From NCBI GenBank assembly GCA_028278245.1, contig JANQEQ010000153.1, forward strand, positions 1-57,041: a DNA stretch of 57,041 nt, given 5' to 3'. This document shows, piece by piece, positions 7,914 to 17,200 of this stretch. Source of the DNA: Phycisphaerales bacterium (GTDB lineage Bacteria > Planctomycetota > Phycisphaerae > Phycisphaerales > SM1A02). The notes beneath the pieces are model-generated. The model was not told where the DNA came from, did not search any database, and saw nothing but the letters and a program-made list of their open reading frames with translations. The position numbers and the translations under genes were made by a program. Each line of letters begins with the position of its first letter. Position 1 is the stretch's first letter.

Positions 7914-8909
7914 ATGACGGTATCATTCACATCAGTGATGCTGGCTGGTACGCTGAGACCGACCCCTCTTCGGGAGGCGCTGGATATCCATGTGCTCTGC
8001 CTGCCTATGAGTTCAGAGCAGACGCTGCTTGATACCTGGCAATCGAGACTGGCTGAGATCGAAGGCCTGAGCGAAGTGCGCATCGTGGTGAATACGGAAC
8101 AGGATGCCGTATCAGTGAATCAGGCGGCGGAGCGATCTTCCTTCACCGGTTCAGATCATCTCTCTCTGCACATCACAGCTGAAGGAACGTCCTGGCGAGG
8201 TGCAGGAGGGATTCTGCACGATGTTACTGAGAATCTACCACCGGAGACGATTGTGCTTTGTGTCGAAGCCAACACCTTGCCTCCTGTATCTCTTGCGCCA
8301 CTCATCGAACCACTCTTAGATCAGCAAGCCGATACATTGGATGGTGTGGTCGGCATCAATGATGTGGACGAACCGGCTGGTGTATATGCATTCACCCGTC
8401 GTGCAATCGAATTGATTCCCTCAGTTGGATATCACGATATTAAAGAACAGTTTCTCCCCGATATCCATCAGAAGAATCTCAGGATCGTCACGGCCCGATT
8501 AGGAGAGCGAACTCTCCGCCTGCGGGATCGTAAGGGTTACCTGACAGGTGTTCGCCAAAACATGGGAGCAATCCAGAACAATACGACCGGCAAATCTGTT
8601 TCATACGAGGCTCAGGTTTCTGATTCAGCACTCATCGACGGTTGTTGTATCATCGAACCCGAGGTTGTCATCCAGGATAATGCAGTTGTTCACGATTCAG
8701 TTGTGCTCTCTGGGGCAAGGATTGATAAAGGCGCGATCGTCAGCCGAAGTATCGTTGGCCCATCAGCCAGGATTTCAAGTAACGCCCGAATCGTGAGGCA
8801 GGTGATAGCTTCACCTGAAGCGAAGAAAATAAGTAAATCCACGAGTTCAAAGAAAGTTAAATCGCATCAGAAAGTTGGATCAATGATTCAGGGAGACACG
8901 AACCGGTGA
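7914..8909 (+). CDS. degenerate NDP-sugar nucleotidyltransferase with left-handed beta-helix
   Basis: 331 residues. The start lines up with sugar nucleotidyltransferases ('VMLAGTLRPTPLREALDIHVLCLPMSSEQTLLDTWQSRL'-like spacing), but the glycine-rich GGxGTRL loop and the following Pro-Lys are missing: after 'MLAG' comes 'TLRPTPL'. Residues 234-297 are hexapeptide repeats ('ALIDGCCIIEPEVVIQDNAV', then 'VVLSGARIDKGAIVSRSIVG') forming a left-handed beta-helix, followed by a Lys/Ser-rich tail (303-320). It is probably not an active pyrophosphorylase and may act as a regulatory, scaffold or acyltransferase-like partner. Its stop overlaps the exosortase start (GTGA), so the two are translationally coupled. 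Confidence 0.75.
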   Translation: MTVSFTSVMLAGTLRPTPLREALDIHVLCLPMSSEQTLLDTWQSRLAEIEGLSEVRIVVNTEQDAVSVNQAAERSSFTGSDHLSLHITAEGTSWRGAGGILHDVTENLPPETIVLCVEANTLPPVSLAPLIEPLLDQQADTLDGVVGINDVDEPAGVYAFTRRAIELIPSVGYHDIKEQFLPDIHQKNLRIVTARLGERTLRLRDRKGYLTGVRQNMGAIQNNTTGKSVSYEAQVSDSALIDGCCIIEPEVVIQDNAVVHDSVVLSGARIDKGAIVSRSIVGPSARISSNARIVRQVIASPEAKKISKSTSSKKVKSHQKVGSMIQGDTNR

Positions 8910-9778
8910 AATTGCGACCACGACGAGCCTGGCACCTGCGAGATTTCATTTTGCTCACCGCACTCATGGCGGTCGGCATCTGGTTTTTGCGCCAGCCGCT
9001 CGGGGATATTATTTCGATCGGGCTGCATGATGAGGAACAGTCTCACATTTTCCTTGCTCCTCTGGTGGCGATTTACCTGCTCTGGCTCCGCCGTACACGT
9101 ATGCGCTATGTCATGGTCCAACCGAGCCTGGTCGGGCCGCTGGTGGTCGTTCTCGGGTGGTTGCTGAGTTGGTGGGGATTTCACAGCGGTACCCAAATTG
9201 CCTGGCACGGAGGTGCGGTTGCTGTATTGTTGGGAATCCTGCTTTCCTTGACCGGGTTAACTCCGCTGCAGATCATGGGACCGGTCTTTGCGGTTCTGGT
9301 TTTCGTGCTTCCTATTCCCGGGGAGATCCGACACCGCATTGCTTATCCCATGCAGGAACTGGCAACGACCGTTACCCATTCCATGCTGGAACTGATCGGT
9401 GTGGTTGCTGTCCGCAGTGGGAATGTGTTAATTATCAACGGCGAACAGGTCGCAGTGGGTGAAGCCTGCAACGGGATGCGCATGGTCTTTGCCTTGGGAT
9501 TGGTTGTCTATGCCTTTGCATTCGGCTCCCCGTTCAAACCGAGTACGCGTATCATCCTGCTGGGGCTGAGTCCGTTTATAGCCATTTTGTGTAATGTGAT
9601 TCGCCTTGTACCCACCAGCATGATTTTCGGCTATGGCACGGTGGATGCTGCTGAACGCTTCCACGATCTTGCCGGTTGGATCATGTTGGGTTTGGCGCTG
9701 TTGATTCTCATGGGTGTTCTTCGTCTGAACCGCTGGCTTGAATTCCCTGTCACCTCACTCAGGTTGGCCAGTCAATGA
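8906..9778 (+). CDS. exosortase (membrane-embedded Cys transpeptidase)
   Basis: 290 residues with about eight membrane helices. The exosortase triad is visible: Cys188 in 'GEACNGMRM', Arg233 in 'CNVIRLVPTS', and His253 in 'ERFHDLAGW'. The loop 'VLPIPGEIRHRIAYPMQ' before the Cys is also typical of the family. Exosortases cut C-terminal PEP-CTERM-like signals from exported proteins and are thought to pass them to a surface glycan or lipid. The start is GTG at 8906, overlapping the previous stop by 4 bases, and the gene runs into the EpsI-family gene with another 4-base overlap. The EpsI domain is a separate protein here, not a C-terminal fusion. The subfamily is not determined. Confidence 0.95.
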   Translation: MKLRPRRAWHLRDFILLTALMAVGIWFLRQPLGDIISIGLHDEEQSHIFLAPLVAIYLLWLRRTRMRYVMVQPSLVGPLVVVLGWLLSWWGFHSGTQIAWHGGAVAVLLGILLSLTGLTPLQIMGPVFAVLVFVLPIPGEIRHRIAYPMQELATTVTHSMLELIGVVAVRSGNVLIINGEQVAVGEACNGMRMVFALGLVVYAFAFGSPFKPSTRIILLGLSPFIAILCNVIRLVPTSMIFGYGTVDAAERFHDLAGWIMLGLALLILMGVLRLNRWLEFPVTSLRLASQ

Positions 9779-10515
9779 ATAAGCGCACGATTATCCGAAA
9801 CGATTTGTCGTTAGCAGCCCCCTGGGTCACGGTGGTTCTACTGATTGCCTTTGCTTTCCTGCTTCCCTGCCGCGTCGAATTCAGCTCTGAGGGAGAGGAG
9901 CGTCAGCGTGAGATTGCCTCGGCCATGAAAAACACAGTCCCGTTCTTCATTGAAGACTGGATCGGCCAGGATCGACTTGAGGATGTTCCCCCCGCAGCGC
10001 AGAAACTTCTGAAACCCAACGCCATTTTCTCCCGCAAGTACCGTCACTTCGGCGAAAACCGAGGAGATCCTCATACGGTTCATGTTGTGATGGTGCATTG
10101 CGGTGATACGCGAGACATGATTGGTCACTACCCGCCGATCTGTTATCCGAGTTCGGGGTGGATCGCATCGACAATAGATGAGCCGGCCGTAACATCGCTA
10201 GAAGCCGGCGAGTACGATCTTCCCATTGCTGTTTATTACTTCCGACGAGTAGATGAAAACGGCAATGAAGCAATCATCCGAGTGTATAACACATTTATTC
10301 TCCCTGACGGTCAGGTAACCCCGGAACGTCGCTTGATTTCAAAGCAGTCTGAACGCCTGGCACTTTCTGTTCAGGGTGTCGCTCAACTTCAGATTATTAC
10401 GTCCATGAGCATTCCCCAGGAGGAGGCAGCTGATGCTGCGTCAGTCTTACTGAGTGGAATGGACCAACTCTTCAATACCCTGCATCTAGGACAAGGAGGG
10501 GGAAGTGAAACATAA
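9775..10515 (+). CDS. epsI: exosortase-associated EpsI-family protein (DUF3485)
   Basis: 246 residues with one N-terminal membrane helix (about 13-31), so the bulk is periplasmic. The EpsI hallmark is 'GDTRDMIGHYPPICYPSSGW' (residues about 110-129, Cys123). It is followed by a beta-rich part that has 'YYFRRVDENGNEAIIRVYNTFI', as in DUF3485. EpsI partners occur next to or fused with exosortases in exopolysaccharide loci; the biochemical role is unsettled. The start overlaps the exosortase stop (ATGA), and the stop overlaps the start of the Wzc-like gene by 11 bases. Confidence 0.9.
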   Translation: MNKRTIIRNDLSLAAPWVTVVLLIAFAFLLPCRVEFSSEGEERQREIASAMKNTVPFFIEDWIGQDRLEDVPPAAQKLLKPNAIFSRKYRHFGENRGDPHTVHVVMVHCGDTRDMIGHYPPICYPSSGWIASTIDEPAVTSLEAGEYDLPIAVYYFRRVDENGNEAIIRVYNTFILPDGQVTPERRLISKQSERLALSVQGVAQLQIITSMSIPQEEAADAASVLLSGMDQLFNTLHLGQGGGSET

Positions 10516-12796
10516 CACGAAAGAAACTGAAATCGCCCTGTATGACGGTCAAGTCGCCACCGGTTACTCACCACCGGTTACCGGTGCACCCGAACAGTCA
10601 GAATCACTCTTTCAACTCGTGGACGATCGTTTGCGCGGTCGCTGGCTCTGGGCTACCATTCTTGCTGTGATCCTGGGAATCGGGCTGGGTACCGCAGGCT
10701 ACCTTTCAACTCACCCGATATTCCGCAGTGACGGGGCGATCCGCATCACACCGCGCATTCCGGTGATTCTGGGTGAAACGCCTGAACACCGTGTCACGTT
10801 CTTCTCACAATTTATCGCAACGCAGATACAATTGATCAAAAGTCGACGGGTACTGGAGAACGCCCTCCAAGAACCTGCACTTGCAGAACTGCCCTGGACC
10901 CAAAGTCCTGAAGTTCTGGAACAAATCAGTGAAGAGCTCATCGTTCGAGCCGACCGGAACAGTGAACTTATCAGTGTTTCTTATGAACATCGCCAGGCGA
11001 CTGTAACGCAGGCAGTCGTCAATTCGATACTGCATTCTTATTTTGATATTTACGGCAGTGCAGAAGGAGTTGAAGTCGGACGGACACTCGAACGATTGTA
11101 TCAGCTTCAGGATCAACACACCCGCGATATGCGCGCTATCCGGCAGGACATTGCGCGAATTCGAACTCGTCATGAGGCATCTGATTTAAGTGAATTGCAG
11201 ACACTCAAACTGGAACGAATGAGAGGATTGGAAGATCAACTTGCCGCCGCTGAAATGGCCCTCAAGCGCCAGGAGGATCTGGATCAGCAAGAGGAAGAGG
11301 TTGCTTCTGAAATAGGGCCGACACCATATCAATTGGAAATGATCGATCCGAAGCTCGCTGAGCATCGCGCATTACTTGACGGTGCTGAGGTTGAATTTGA
11401 GTTTGCCAAGTCACGTTATCGATCCAATTCCCCACGTTATATACAGGCTGAAAATCGGCATCGTACCGCTCAACTCATGTACGACAAGGAATATGCCAAG
11501 GCTCTGGCACTCTGGGAGGAGTATGGATCAAGCGCTCTTCCCGGTGGAGGAAATCAACGAGATCTGGAAGGCTTTTACGCCGGTTTTTCACCTGAACGTC
11601 TCAAACAGGAAATCGATGACCTCAATGAACAGGGCATTATTCTGCGTGAAGATATCCAGCAGCTCATAGTGGATATGCAGAATCTGGATGACAAGGAATA
11701 CGAAAAGGAAAGCCTCCAGACTCAACTCGATCATACTTCAGAGCGAATCCAGCAACTGGAATTGAACGAAGAATCCATCGTCAAGCGAATTAATATTGCC
11801 CAGGAGGGTTATCTTCCCCGCAGTCCCTACAAAGACAGCCGAAAGAAACGAGCCGCTGCCGGAGTGGTTCTCGGTTTCATTTTGAGTTTCGGCACATTCT
11901 TCCTGCTAGGCACACTCGATCGAAGAACCTACGGAACACGTCAGTTGAAACGAAGCGCGGGATCGCAACTTCCCTCGTGCCTTGGAGTGCTACCGGAATT
12001 GGGGAAAAACCTGACACATCCGGAATCGAACGAGATTGCGGCTCATTGTGTGCATCAGATCCGTAATCAGATTGAAGCATTACGTAATCCGCATACAGGT
12101 TACGTCCTTGCCATCAGCAGTCCTTATCAGGGCGATGGTAAAACAAGTATTGCTATGGCATTGGGGTGGTCATACGCTGCGGCAGGTTACAACACACTCC
12201 TCATCGACTGCGACCTTGTCGGTCGGAGCCTGACCAGACAGCTTGGATTGATCGCCCAACCGGGATTGAAAGAATCAATTCATCAGCAAAAACTCAACGG
12301 GTTTATAACCAAGCTTCCTGTGGAAAATCTCAGCGCGATTCCAGCCGGTATTGATACGCAGATTGGTCCCGAATCATTGCGGCGCCATGATCTTGAAAAT
12401 ATGTACGATCAACTCCGTACGGAATTTGAAATCATTATCATTGATACCGGACCGATGCTTGGTTCGCTGGAAAGCACACCAGTCGCTGCATCGGCTGATG
12501 GTGTTATCCTCTCCGTTCGCAGAGGTCGTTCGCGCAATCGACTGGAGGAATGCCAGCAGAGACTCCAAACCATGGGGACAAGATGCCTGGGTGTTATCCT
12601 GAACTACGCGGTCAAAGCTGATTGCAACCGTTATGTATCCGAAGCTTCGCTGAGTGTAGCTGATGCACACGCCCAGGCTGATCGCGCTTCCGTGATTCAA
12701 ACATCACCCGAAGAACAGAATGTCCTCATGCTGGCTATGGAACATACAGGACGAGTATCGGAGGATGAAGAAGAATCCTTCAACGCAGCATCATGA
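10505..12796 (+). CDS. Wzz/Wzc-type chain-length protein with BY-kinase domain
   Basis: 763 residues. The layout is a cytoplasmic N-terminus, TM1 (about 46-66), a Wzz-type periplasmic region with long coiled coils (about 190-435), TM2 (about 452-469) and a cytoplasmic tyrosine-autokinase domain. Walker A is GDGKT at 543-547, Walker A' is 'TLLIDCD' ending near 570 and Walker B is 'IIIIDTG' at 643-649. Such proteins control polymer length and export of capsule or exopolysaccharide. The usual C-terminal tyrosine cluster is absent: the last 50 residues contain no Tyr, and the nearest are Tyr701 and Tyr710. The GTG start has AGGAGGGG upstream inside the epsI end. Confidence 0.93.
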   Translation: MKHNTKETEIALYDGQVATGYSPPVTGAPEQSESLFQLVDDRLRGRWLWATILAVILGIGLGTAGYLSTHPIFRSDGAIRITPRIPVILGETPEHRVTFFSQFIATQIQLIKSRRVLENALQEPALAELPWTQSPEVLEQISEELIVRADRNSELISVSYEHRQATVTQAVVNSILHSYFDIYGSAEGVEVGRTLERLYQLQDQHTRDMRAIRQDIARIRTRHEASDLSELQTLKLERMRGLEDQLAAAEMALKRQEDLDQQEEEVASEIGPTPYQLEMIDPKLAEHRALLDGAEVEFEFAKSRYRSNSPRYIQAENRHRTAQLMYDKEYAKALALWEEYGSSALPGGGNQRDLEGFYAGFSPERLKQEIDDLNEQGIILREDIQQLIVDMQNLDDKEYEKESLQTQLDHTSERIQQLELNEESIVKRINIAQEGYLPRSPYKDSRKKRAAAGVVLGFILSFGTFFLLGTLDRRTYGTRQLKRSAGSQLPSCLGVLPELGKNLTHPESNEIAAHCVHQIRNQIEALRNPHTGYVLAISSPYQGDGKTSIAMALGWSYAAAGYNTLLIDCDLVGRSLTRQLGLIAQPGLKESIHQQKLNGFITKLPVENLSAIPAGIDTQIGPESLRRHDLENMYDQLRTEFEIIIIDTGPMLGSLESTPVAASADGVILSVRRGRSRNRLEECQQRLQTMGTRCLGVILNYAVKADCNRYVSEASLSVADAHAQADRASVIQTSPEEQNVLMLAMEHTGRVSEDEEESFNAAS

Positions 12797-14265
12797 TCCA
12801 GGCATCTCCGACTACATCCACGCCTTCTCCGTCAACTCCCCCCTCACCAACAGGGAGGATGTGGGGACTCTCTGCAGCACAATTGCATGATGCATACTGG
12901 CATGCTCGTGGTGTTCAATGTATTCGCCGAGGAATGAAAGAGCCATTTCAGCGAGCTGCGGAACTGTACCTCCTCATCGAACCAGATCAGTTGGTGTTGT
13001 TTCACCTGGCCTCACTGAGCGATCGTCTCACCTGGAACAATGCAGCCGTTACCCGTCTGCGACTCACTGATGCGAACGATTTCCCCTATTCGGAACATGT
13101 GGTTGTGGATGACGCGGGATACGTTCAGCGCATTGAACGCCGTTACCGCCCACGTTTTCAAGGATCAACCCGAGTCGTCCTGACACCAAATCGCCGCATT
13201 GCCCGAATCTGGATGGCATCCATGTCACGTAGAGAAGGCTGGGATCGTGTGCGCCGAGCTGTTCCCTGGTCACGGGTTGATCATCTCAAATGTGCAGGCA
13301 TGGCGTTCGATACACATGATCCACGACACAATGAGCGCCTGCTCAAACATCTTGTTGAGCACTGGACAGATCCCGGCCGCAGTATCAAAGGTATTGAAGA
13401 AAGTGAAAAAGGCGTCTGGCACATTACCGGGCAACCGCTTCCACCTGATACTGTGCGCATTGGTCCATTGTGGTTAGGTTATTTGCAAGCAACAGACTCT
13501 CAGCCTTGCATGATCGGGCCTGCCTGGGTCGGTGATGAGATGAAGCCTCCTCCCAGCCCCGAGATGCCTGCGGTCCGTGACATCATTGATGTTGAGTGGG
13601 CTGATCAACCTCGTACATCTCAGCCGAAAACGACCAGCACAAGTTATGCCATCGGTAAGCGTCTATTTGACGTTGTCGTGTGCGCAATTGCACTGATTCT
13701 TGCATCACCTTTGATGATCTTTATTTCCCTATTGATCATGATGGAGGATGGGTTGCCGATTTTTTATGGGCAGCGACGCCTGGGGCGGCAAGGCCGTCAA
13801 TTCCAATGCTGGAAATTCCGCTCCATGCATCGTGATGCAGACCAACTCACTGAAGAGTTGGAAGCATACAATGTCTGCGACGGTCCACAGGTTTACATAC
13901 GTAATGATCCTCGTGTGACCAGAATTGGCCGCTATCTGCGCATCACTCACCTTGATGAACTTCCCCAATTAATAAATGTTCTCTTGGGACAAATGAGTAT
14001 TGTCGGACCACGTCCGAGCCCGGATGATGAAATTCAGTTCTGCCCTGGATGGCGTGATCTTCGGCTCTCAGTCCGGCCTGGGATTACAGGGTTATGGCAA
14101 CTCTACCGCACGCGAGAGCCCGGGGAGGATTTTCAGGAGTGGATCAAATACGACATCGAATATGTTCAGCAGGCGAATTTTGCATTGGATGTGAGCATTA
14201 TGTTCAGAACCGTAGGGGCTATTTTATTTGGGAGGCCGGACCGTGCATCTGACAAGACGAGGTAA
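12793..14265 (+). CDS. polyprenyl-phosphate sugar phosphotransferase (initiating transferase) with long N-terminal domain
   Basis: 490 residues. The C-terminal 200 residues are a bacterial sugar transferase (PF02397 type): 'KRLFDVVVCAIALILASPLM' (re-entrant membrane helix from about 289), 'GRQFQCWKFRSM' (about 334-345), and the Asp-Glu of 'THLDELPQLINVLLGQMSIV' (Asp388/Glu389) before 'GPRPS'. Such enzymes load the first sugar phosphate on undecaprenyl phosphate. The N-terminal 280 residues are not the usual multi-TM or CoA-binding region. They are soluble and contain two 'IGPxWxG' turns (222-228 and 241-247) that look like hexapeptide rungs. The start overlaps the Wzc-like stop by 4 bases. 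Confidence 0.92.
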   Translation: MIQASPTTSTPSPSTPPSPTGRMWGLSAAQLHDAYWHARGVQCIRRGMKEPFQRAAELYLLIEPDQLVLFHLASLSDRLTWNNAAVTRLRLTDANDFPYSEHVVVDDAGYVQRIERRYRPRFQGSTRVVLTPNRRIARIWMASMSRREGWDRVRRAVPWSRVDHLKCAGMAFDTHDPRHNERLLKHLVEHWTDPGRSIKGIEESEKGVWHITGQPLPPDTVRIGPLWLGYLQATDSQPCMIGPAWVGDEMKPPPSPEMPAVRDIIDVEWADQPRTSQPKTTSTSYAIGKRLFDVVVCAIALILASPLMIFISLLIMMEDGLPIFYGQRRLGRQGRQFQCWKFRSMHRDADQLTEELEAYNVCDGPQVYIRNDPRVTRIGRYLRITHLDELPQLINVLLGQMSIVGPRPSPDDEIQFCPGWRDLRLSVRPGITGLWQLYRTREPGEDFQEWIKYDIEYVQQANFALDVSIMFRTVGAILFGRPDRASDKTR

Positions 14266-17200
14266 GAGACGGCTCATTGTGTTGGCACTGGTCATTCTGG
14301 CGGTTGCCGTCGGAGTGTTTGTGTTTACACAGGTTCGACATTATCAGCATGATCGATCATTAACAGAAACCCGTGCCGCTGCTTTGGCAGCTTACGAAGC
14401 AGGAAACCTGGATGATGCGCTGCAAAAATTCAGTATTTATTTTGGCAACATCAAGGATGATCTGGAAGTTAATCTCGCATTTGCTGATGCTCGATTCCGC
14501 GTCCCAACAGAAAAATCTCAGCATGTGTTGGAAGCACTGGACCTCTACCGCAACCGCTGCCTGCTTCTGATCGACAGCCAACCGGATCTCCCCAACCGCG
14601 ATGCTCAACGAATGATTGTGCTGAAGCGATTGTTGGAAATCCACCAGATGCTCGGCATGGGTTTTGAGATGGTTCAAACATCAGAACAGATCCTGCAACA
14701 GGAACCTGATTCTGTAGATGCTCTTTCTGCGCAAACCCTCGGATATTACCTGCGCCGCGAGTTTGATCTTGCTCTCGCGCCGGTGCAACGGCTGGTGGAA
14801 CTTGAGCCGGAGAACCTGGCCTGGTGTCAGCTCCAGCTTGAAGTGATGCGAAAGCAGGGCGCGACGGATGAACAACTGATCGAACAGTGTGACCAATGGT
14901 GCAGTCAATATGTTGGTGATGGGCGATTCCATGTTCTGAAAGCGATGTATCTGGCGCAGCTGGGACGAGTGGAAGAAACTCAGCGAGAACTCACCGAAGC
15001 AGTCTCCCGTGGTATTAATACGCTGTCAATCCTGCAGCAAACAGTGGCGCTCCTCGATCGCATGAAACTCCCTGATCTCGCCAGTCAAGCATTGGCAGAT
15101 GCTCGGGCGCAGTTCCCCGACGAACAATGGGTGCGACAGGCAACAGTACGTCGGCTCTGGCATGCCGGCCGTCTCTCAGAAGCATTGGAAGAGATTGAAG
15201 CGGCTCAAAAGAAATTCCCGGCGCTCGATCCGGGCCTGCTGCGCTATCACATCATGCTTCTCATAGCCAATCAGCGGAATGAGGAAGCTTTCGCCGTATT
15301 GGAACTTCTGCGCGCTCAAGCAGATCCGGAAGAAGACGAAAGTGAAGCAAATCTTGCCTGGGCTGATGCCATCGAAGCGCGCATAAAACTCACTCCGGAG
15401 ACCTGGCAGGCCACTTTGCAATTGATTCTTCATGCTCGAAACCAGCAGCCCAATGATGCATCTCTGTACTTTATGCTGGGAGAAACTTACCAGCAGGTTC
15501 GTGAAGATGCACTGGCACTGAAGTATTTCAAACAGGCGTACCAGATTGAACCGGATTGGATTGCCGCCGCTGCAACATATACCGAAGCACTACTCACAAT
15601 GCGGCGCAGCGAAGAAGCGTATTTGGTTGCCGGCCAGTTGCTCAATCGCACCCAACATGAAGGACGCCTGCCGATCCTCATTCAATATGCGCGGGCTTAT
15701 CTGGCACTTCTCTATGATGGTGGCAATCCCGCAATCAGCGATCGATCAACCGGGCAGGTGCGCGACCTGGCAAGTATCCTCGCTCCTGTTTATACGCAGT
15801 TTCCACAGGATGCTCAACTGGCGGGCTTGTTAGCGGAAGTGTATTTCGCAACGAATCGAAGGGATGAAGCCAAAGCTCTGACCCGGAATGTACTGGATGA
15901 TCCAGAATCTACACCTGATGTACTTCTAACCCTGGCTGAATTAAGTCTGCGCTTCCAGTTGGGAGAGGAATTAGCGCTTACCCAGCGTGCTGCAGAACAA
16001 TCAGAGTTAACTCCACGGGCTGCAGTGATTCAGGCATACTCACTTGCTGAACAAAGCAAGTCTGAGGAGGGTTTAGCACTACTGGATCAGGCATTGTCAG
16101 CTCAACCCGAGTCAGGACAGACAGCACACTGGCAGCAACAACGAGTCGCTTACCTCCTCACGTCCGATCACGAAGATGCATCCACAGCGCTGCACAATTT
16201 AGTGGCACAATTCCCTGAATCATTACCAGTTCTAACCTTTACCCTTGGTCAGTCAGAGACATGGGAGGATCAGGAATTCGTTGCTGAAGTCATTGATCAC
16301 TTGCGGAAATACCTGGGCAACGATGCTCATCAGGTGAAACTGGCACATGCCAATCAGGTGATCCGCTTCCTGGCCGAAGATGAAGCGCAACTCGCTCATG
16401 CCAACATTCTCATCAATGATGTGTTGAAGCAGGCACCCCAGTCACTGGCGGCACTGAGTCTGATGGCTGAGATCTCATTGATGGGACAATACCCATCACC
16501 GGAGCGCGCAATCGAAAATCTGGAAACAGCCGTGGCAATTTACCCGGGCCAGACTTCACTTTATCTCCGCCTGATCCATCTGTTGCAGGAACAGGGTCAG
16601 TTCGACAAGGCCGGTCGGTACCTGGATATCCTGTCACAATTCGCTCAGAGTGATCCCGAACTACGCCGTGCTTCGGTAGCACTTCTGCAAACACAGGGTG
16701 ATCTGGAAGAGGCACTTCTCCATGCTGCCGGTCTTATCACCGAAGAAGCCAGCGAATCTGAGCAGCTTGCACTGGCCGCCATGCACGTCAAAGCAAATCA
16801 GCTCCCTGAAGCGGAACGTATTTATACACGCCTCCTTTCGCAAGAGGGTCATACTCGTCTCACGGTCGCTCAGACTGCTGAGTTCTATGCACGAACCGGT
16901 CGCTTCGATGAAGGAACAATGCTTATTCAGGAACATGATCTGGCCGGTGGTGATCTGGATCGAGCCGTGTTGTTAGGACATTATTACCAGCGACACGGCC
17001 AATTGACCCAAGCGGAACAGTGGTTCAAACAAGCGGTCGAAGCATACCCGGATTCCCTGGAAGCGAGACATCATCTGGCTCGGTTTTACATAGACAATCA
17101 AAATCCTGAGCGGGCTAAACAGGAAGCACAGGCAGGCCTGGAACTCGATCCCGAACACCACGGCCTGCAGGCTACACTTGCGTCTGCTTGCTTCACGCTT

